Assembly: GCA_039029455.1 (NCBI GenBank)
Contig: JBCCGE010000120.1
Span: 1 to 8,710 of the forward strand
Source: JBCCGE01 sp039029455
GTDB taxonomy: Bacteria; Pseudomonadota; Gammaproteobacteria; Arenicellales; Poriferihabitantaceae
Length of the DNA: 8,710 nt
Direction of reading: 5' to 3'
The notes under the pieces were generated by a model. It ran no database searches, was not told the origin of the DNA, and saw only the letters and a list, made by a program, of their open reading frames with translations. Position 1 is the stretch's first letter. Every line of letters begins with the position of its first letter. The position numbers and the translations under genes are program-made. This document shows positions 5,707-8,710 of the stretch, one piece after another.

Positions 5707-6531
5707 CTATTTCTTGCGTCTTCTAATGATCATTGAAGATGTTCGCTTGTTAGAGCGAGTTCTGTATCCTTTGGTCGGTACACCCCAGGGTGAAACCGGG
5801 TGACGCCCACCAGAGGTTCGGCCCTCACCGCCGCCGTGCGGATGATCGACCGGATTCATCGCAACACCGCGGACCGTCGGGCGAACTCCGCGCCAGCGTT
5901 TTGCGCCGGCTTTCCCGAGCTTGCGAAGGCTGTGTTCCTGATTACCGACCTGCCCGATGGTGGCGCGACAATCGAGATGAACTTTCCTCATCTCACCGGA
6001 ACGGAGTCGCAGCTGCGCGTACGCGCCTTCACGCCCGATGTATTGGACGGCTGCACCCGCTGAGCGTGCGATCTGGGCACCCTTTCCGGGTTTCAGCTCG
6101 ACGCAGTGGACAACCGTACCGACCGGAATATTTCTCAGCGGCATACAGTTTCCAACACTGTAAGGGGAATTTGACCCCGAAATTACCGAATCACCCGCCG
6201 AGAGACCTTTCGGCGCAATCATGTAGCGGTGTTCTCCGTCTTTATAGACCAGCAATGCGATATTGGCACTGCGATTCGGATCGTATTCAATCCGCTTTAC
6301 TGTTGCCGGAATACCGTCTTTCGTCCGCTTGAAGTCAATCACTCGGTAGTGGCGCTTGTGGCCGCCTCCGCGGTGGCGAACGGTGATTCGCCCCGCGTTG
6401 TTTCGACCGTCAATTGCTGTTTTCGCTTCCAGCAACGGAGCGTGAGGCTTGCCTTTGTGGAGGTCGGGCGTCACCACCTTGACCATTCCGCGGCGTCCCG
6501 GCGTTGTTGGTTTTTGTTTCGCTAATGCCAT
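5707..6531 (-). CDS. rplB: 50S ribosomal protein L2
   Basis: L2 is a large primary 23S rRNA binder needed for subunit joining and for peptidyl transferase function. The 274-residue product (273 in E. coli) has MALAKQKPTTPGRRGMVKV at the start, NNAGRITVRHRGGGHKRHYRVIDFKR (44-69), an OB-fold and SH3-like core, and the C-terminal signature MNPVDHPHGGGEGRTSGGRHPVSPWG (225-250). His230 matches E. coli His229, the residue long studied for a role in peptide bond formation. The tail SSMIIRRRKK is basic. The start at 6531 follows rplW by 31 bases, with only a weak ribosome site (AGA around 10 bases ahead). rpsS begins two bases after its TAG. Confidence 0.99.
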   Translation of the reverse strand: MALAKQKPTTPGRRGMVKVVTPDLHKGKPHAPLLEAKTAIDGRNNAGRITVRHRGGGHKRHYRVIDFKRTKDGIPATVKRIEYDPNRSANIALLVYKDGEHRYMIAPKGLSAGDSVISGSNSPYSVGNCMPLRNIPVGTVVHCVELKPGKGAQIARSAGAAVQYIGREGAYAQLRLRSGEMRKVHLDCRATIGQVGNQEHSLRKLGKAGAKRWRGVRPTVRGVAMNPVDHPHGGGEGRTSGGRHPVSPWGVPTKGYRTRSNKRTSSMIIRRRKK

Positions 6532-6562
6532 GACTAAATCTGATCTGAATTCTTACACGTTA

Positions 6563-6865
6563 CTAAGCGCCGGCCATCCCCAGGAAGTCGATATCCTGGC
6601 CATCTGCGAGACGAACGTAGGCTTTTTTCCAATGATTGCGCTGGCCGGGGGTCCGACCAAAACGCTTAACTTTTCCGCGGACATTGACGACCTTGACGGC
6701 ACTGACCTTGACGTCAAAAAGTTTCTCAACAGCCTCGCGGATCTCACCCTTGTTTGCATCCGAGAGAACCTCAAACACAATCTGGTGATCTCGATCGGCA
6801 GCCTGAGTGGATTTCTCAGAAATAACCGGTCGACGAATAATTTGGTAAAGACGCTCCTGATTCAT
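6563..6865 (-). CDS. rplW: 50S ribosomal protein L23
   Basis: L23 sits at the tunnel exit and is the docking point for trigger factor and the signal recognition particle. The 100-residue product equals the E. coli length. It reads MNQERLYQIIRRPVISEKSTQAADRDHQIVFEV at the start, DANKGEIREAVEKLFDVKVSAVKVVNVRGKVKR (36-68), and WKKAYVRLADGQDIDF (79-94). Glu17 in VISEK aligns with E. coli Glu18, the contact used by trigger factor and SRP. The ATG overlaps the rplD stop as ATGA, indicating coupled translation from the L4 gene. rplB follows after 31 bases. Confidence 0.98.
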   Translation of the reverse strand: MNQERLYQIIRRPVISEKSTQAADRDHQIVFEVLSDANKGEIREAVEKLFDVKVSAVKVVNVRGKVKRFGRTPGQRNHWKKAYVRLADGQDIDFLGMAGA

Positions 6866-7485
6866 TGCAATGCCTCGTCAATTTTGGTGAGCGCGTCAAC
6901 CGTTACAACAACCTTGTCATAGCTAATCAGACTTACCGGGTCGATCTCGGCTGCATTGCACACTGAGACATGCTTCAGATTTCGAGCAGCCAGCTCAATA
7001 TTTTCATTATCCTCCGGCAGTACTACGAGCGATTCCGGAGCATTCAGGCCCTTGAGCGTTTCTGACAACGCTTTCGTCTTAGGTGCGTCCATGGACAATT
7101 CATCGACAACAATCAGACGTTCCTGACGGGCAAGTTCGGAAACAATCGACTGCATCGCAGCCCGATACATTTTCCGATTCACCTTCTGTGAAAAATCCCG
7201 GGTCGACGCCGGAAACGCACGGCCACCGCCACGAAAAATATTACTTCGGATCGTTCCGGCACGAGCTCGGCCGGTGCCTTTCTGGCGCCACGGCTTAGCT
7301 CCACCGCCGCTGACAGCGGATCGATTCTTTTGTGCTTTGGTGCCTGCGCGTCCGCCAGCCATATAGGCAACGACGACCTGATGAATAAGGGCTTCGTTAT
7401 AATCCCTGCCGAACGCCGCGTCAGAAACATCGACACTGCCGGGTTTTCCGCCTGAAGCCTTGTTTAAGGTTAGTTTTACAGCCAT
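6862..7485 (-). CDS. rplD: 50S ribosomal protein L4
   Basis: L4 has a globular domain on the large-subunit surface and an extended loop in the exit tunnel; in E. coli it also represses its own S10 operon. The 207-residue product (201 in E. coli) shows FGRDYNEALIHQVVVAYMAGGRAGTKAQKNR (25-55) and the tunnel loop KPWRQKGTGRARAGTIRSNIFRGGG (64-88). Lys69 there aligns with E. coli Lys63, the site of a classic erythromycin resistance mutation, and is wild type. SQKVNRKMYRAAMQSIVSELARQERLIVVDE follows at 99-129. The start is the ATG at 7485-7483, 35 bases after rplC, with an AAG-rich upstream site. The end overlaps rplW by four bases. No E. coli-like L4 target leader is present ahead of rpsJ. Confidence 0.98.
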   Translation of the reverse strand: MAVKLTLNKASGGKPGSVDVSDAAFGRDYNEALIHQVVVAYMAGGRAGTKAQKNRSAVSGGGAKPWRQKGTGRARAGTIRSNIFRGGGRAFPASTRDFSQKVNRKMYRAAMQSIVSELARQERLIVVDELSMDAPKTKALSETLKGLNAPESLVVLPEDNENIELAARNLKHVSVCNAAEIDPVSLISYDKVVVTVDALTKIDEALQ

Positions 7486-7520
7486 CTTCTTAACTCATTA
7501 CTCTTGCTGTGTTGTGCGAT

Positions 7521-8168
7521 TCAGGACGCATCAGAAATGGATTTGACTGCGGGTTTTACAATCACATCCGCACCCTTAGAACCCGGAATTGAGCCACTGA
7601 TCAGAAGCAAATTGCGCTCTGAATCAACACGAACCACTTTCAGGTTTTGCTGGACTCGCCGAGCAGCACCCATGTGACCCGACATTTTTTTACCTTTAAA
7701 AACGCGACCTGGATCCTGGGCGTTTCCAATCGATCCTGGCAAACGATGCGCCTTGGAATTACCGTGAGTCGCGCGACCACCACCAAAATTGTGACGTTTA
7801 ATTACGCCGGCAAACCCTTTACCGATTGTTTGCCCGGACACATCAACGGCTTGTCCTTCATTAAACAATTCAACCGTCAGCTCACTTCCGGCTTCATTTT
7901 CAACAGCGTCGTCCAGTCGAAACTCCCAGACTCCGCGTCCGGCTTCCACACCGGCTTTGGTGAAATGCCCTTTCATCGCGTTTGTGACGCGATTTGCACG
8001 GCGCTCGCCAACGGTGACCTGGAGGGCGTGGTAACCATCCGAGTCAGGAGTTTTAACCTGGGTAATCCGGTTGGGCGTAACCTCAATGACGGTTACGGGC
8101 TGCGAAACGCCGTCTTCAGTGAAAACGCGAGTCATGCCAACTTTTTTACCAATCAATCCAAGAGACAT
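7521..8168 (-). CDS. rplC: 50S ribosomal protein L3
   Basis: L3 is an early assembly protein whose long extension reaches close to the peptidyl transferase centre. The 215-residue product (209 in E. coli) starts MSLGLIGKKVGMTRVFTEDGVSQPVTVIEV and has GKGFAGVIKRHNFGGGRATHGNSKAHRLPGSIG (116-148), QDPGRVFKGKKMSGHMG (151-167), and VVRVDSERNLLLISGSIPG (178-196). Gln151 aligns with E. coli Gln150, the residue methylated by PrmB, so that target is present. The C-terminus runs a few residues past the E. coli end (SISDAS). The ATG at 8168-8166 is supported by the AGAAGGT ribosome site eight bases ahead. It follows rpsJ after 46 bases. Confidence 0.98.
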   Translation of the reverse strand: MSLGLIGKKVGMTRVFTEDGVSQPVTVIEVTPNRITQVKTPDSDGYHALQVTVGERRANRVTNAMKGHFTKAGVEAGRGVWEFRLDDAVENEAGSELTVELFNEGQAVDVSGQTIGKGFAGVIKRHNFGGGRATHGNSKAHRLPGSIGNAQDPGRVFKGKKMSGHMGAARRVQQNLKVVRVDSERNLLLISGSIPGSKGADVIVKPAVKSISDAS

Positions 8169-8176
8169 TTGTATTT

Positions 8177-8183
8177 ACCTTCT
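8177..8183 (-). promoter_or_regulatory. Ribosome binding site of rplC
   Basis: The minus strand reads AGAAGGT eight bases upstream of the rplC ATG, within the 46-base rpsJ–rplC spacer. The spacer shows no hairpin or promoter that I can support. Confidence 0.7.
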
Positions 8184-8214
8184 GCTTTCTGGCGAATGCC
8201 AGCTACTCTTTTCG

Positions 8215-8532
8215 TTAGTTCAGTTTGATTTCAACATCAACGCCAGCAGCCAGATCCAGCTTCATCAATGCATCTACCGTCTTATCGGTAGGCTCGACGA
8301 TATCCAGAATTCTTTTATGAGTTCGAATTTCAAATTGATCTCTGGCCTTTTTATTGACGTGGGGCGACCGCAAGAGCGTGTACTTCTCGATCTTGGTTGG
8401 CAGAGGAATCGGACCCATAACAAGGGCACCCGTTCGACGCGCGGTATCTACTATTTCCAGCGCTGAGCGATCAATCATTTTGTGATCAAACGCCTTCAGA
8501 CTGATACGGATTTTCTGATTTTCGACCTTCAC
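8215..8532 (-). CDS. rpsJ: 30S ribosomal protein S10 (NusE), GTG start
   Basis: S10 is a head protein of the small subunit and, as NusE, also joins NusB and NusG in transcription antitermination and transcription–translation coupling. The product has 105 residues (103 in E. coli). It has NQKIRISLKAFDHKMIDRSALEIVDTARRTGALVMGPIPLP (5-45), the extended loop YTLLRSPHVNKKARDQFEIRTHKR (51-74) that inserts into the head, and DIVEPTDKTVDALMKLDLAAGVDVEIKL at the end. The start is GTG at 8532-8530: no ATG lies in frame before the conserved core, and GAGAGA sits eight bases upstream. This adds two residues to the E. coli MQNQRIRI start. tuf ends 42 bases upstream. Confidence 0.97.
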   Translation of the reverse strand: MKVENQKIRISLKAFDHKMIDRSALEIVDTARRTGALVMGPIPLPTKIEKYTLLRSPHVNKKARDQFEIRTHKRILDIVEPTDKTVDALMKLDLAAGVDVEIKLN

Positions 8533-8574
8533 GGATGAATTCTCTCGCTAATGTGAGTCTTGACTCGTTCTCGC
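8533..8574 (-). promoter_or_regulatory. Short tuf–rpsJ spacer with small inverted repeat and the rpsJ ribosome site
   Basis: The 42 bases between the tuf stop and the rpsJ GTG hold two visible elements. One is an inverted repeat, GAGTC-AA-GACTC, at 8555-8566, whose arms are too short to be a convincing terminator and which is not followed by a T run. The other is GAGAGA at 8541-8546, eight bases before the GTG. I see no credible -35/-10 pair. The spacer is far too short for an E. coli-type S10 leader, so rpsJ is probably transcribed with tuf. Confidence 0.5.
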
Positions 8575-8710
8575 TTACTCGATGATTTTGGATACCACAC
8601 CGGCACCCACCGTACGACCGCCTTCTCGAATCGCAAATCGCAAACCATCCTCCATCGCGATCGGTGCTATCAGTGTCGCCGTCATCTTCACGTTATCTCC
8701 AGGCATCACC
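8575..8710 (-). CDS. tuf: Elongation factor Tu, C-terminal 44 codons, running off the right edge
   Basis: EF-Tu is the GTPase that brings aminoacyl-tRNA to the ribosomal A site. Only the end of beta-barrel domain III is inside the window: VMPGDNVKMTATLIAPIAMEDG, then LRFAIREGGRTVGAGVVSKIIE and a TAA stop at 8577-8575. This is the standard EF-Tu C-terminus (E. coli ends GAGVVAKVLG). The Ala in RFAIREGG corresponds to E. coli Ala375, a position where changes give kirromycin resistance; it is the sensitive type. The GTPase domain lies outside the window. Adjacency to rpsJ is the usual str–S10 arrangement. Bacteria often carry two near-identical tuf genes, so which copy this is cannot be told beyond its position. 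Confidence 0.97.
   Translation of the reverse strand, partial: VMPGDNVKMTATLIAPIAMEDGLRFAIREGGRTVGAGVVSKIIE

Noticed and set aside
5790..6332. 180-codon open frame on the plus strand opposite rplB
   Set aside because: It lies wholly antisense to the certain L2 gene, has no recognisable motif, and is explained by the codon bias of L2.
7647..8228. 193-codon open frame on the plus strand opposite rplC
   Set aside because: It is antisense to L3, with low-complexity translation and no family resemblance.
8555..8566. GAGTC-AA-GACTC as an intrinsic terminator after tuf
   Set aside because: The arms are five bases with a two-base loop, and no T run follows on the transcribed strand.
8559..8589. 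TTGACT-like -35 box on the plus strand pointing into tuf
   Set aside because: No acceptable -10 box stands at the right distance, and transcription would be antisense.

Overview
The window is a stretch of the conserved tuf–S10–spc ribosomal protein cluster, read entirely from the minus strand, so transcription runs from position 8710 down to position 1. The likely source is a gammaproteobacterium. The S14 is the 101-residue zinc-free type, the protein lengths and motifs lie close to Escherichia coli and Pseudomonas versions throughout, and tuf sits directly upstream of rpsJ as in Pseudomonas-like lineages. Base composition looks close to even. I cannot name a genus.

In transcription order the genes are: the last 44 codons of tuf; then the S10 block rpsJ, rplC, rplD, rplW, rplB, rpsS, rplV, rpsC, rplP, rpmC, rpsQ; then the spc block rplN, rplX, rplE, rpsN, rpsH, rplF, rplR and the first part of rpsE. 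The missing spc genes (rest of rpsE, rpmD, rplO, secY) would lie beyond position 1. Spacers are 2 to 49 bases and three junctions overlap (ATGA at rplD/rplW, TAATG at rplP/rpmC, ATGA at rpmC/rpsQ). No stretch over 300 bases lacks a gene. I see no terminator, RNA gene, mobile element or CRISPR array.

The products build the two ribosomal subunits. The large-subunit proteins L2, L3, L4, L22 and L23 shape the peptidyl transferase surroundings and the exit tunnel. The small-subunit proteins S3, S5, S10, S14 and S19 lie in the mRNA entry and head region. EF-Tu delivers aminoacyl-tRNA to this machine. The tuf–rpsJ gap is only 42 bases and the rpsQ–rplN gap only 9, so one long message covering tuf through spc is the simplest reading; there is no room for an E. 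coli-style S10 leader or a separate spc promoter between those genes.

The clearest anomaly is at the left edge. rpsE follows the S5 family precisely down to the PASEGT motif and then, from position 39 to 1, encodes nothing like S5. This looks like a chimeric or poor sequence end, or possibly an insertion. Apart from this, the region is ordinary core-genome sequence and I found no new system.
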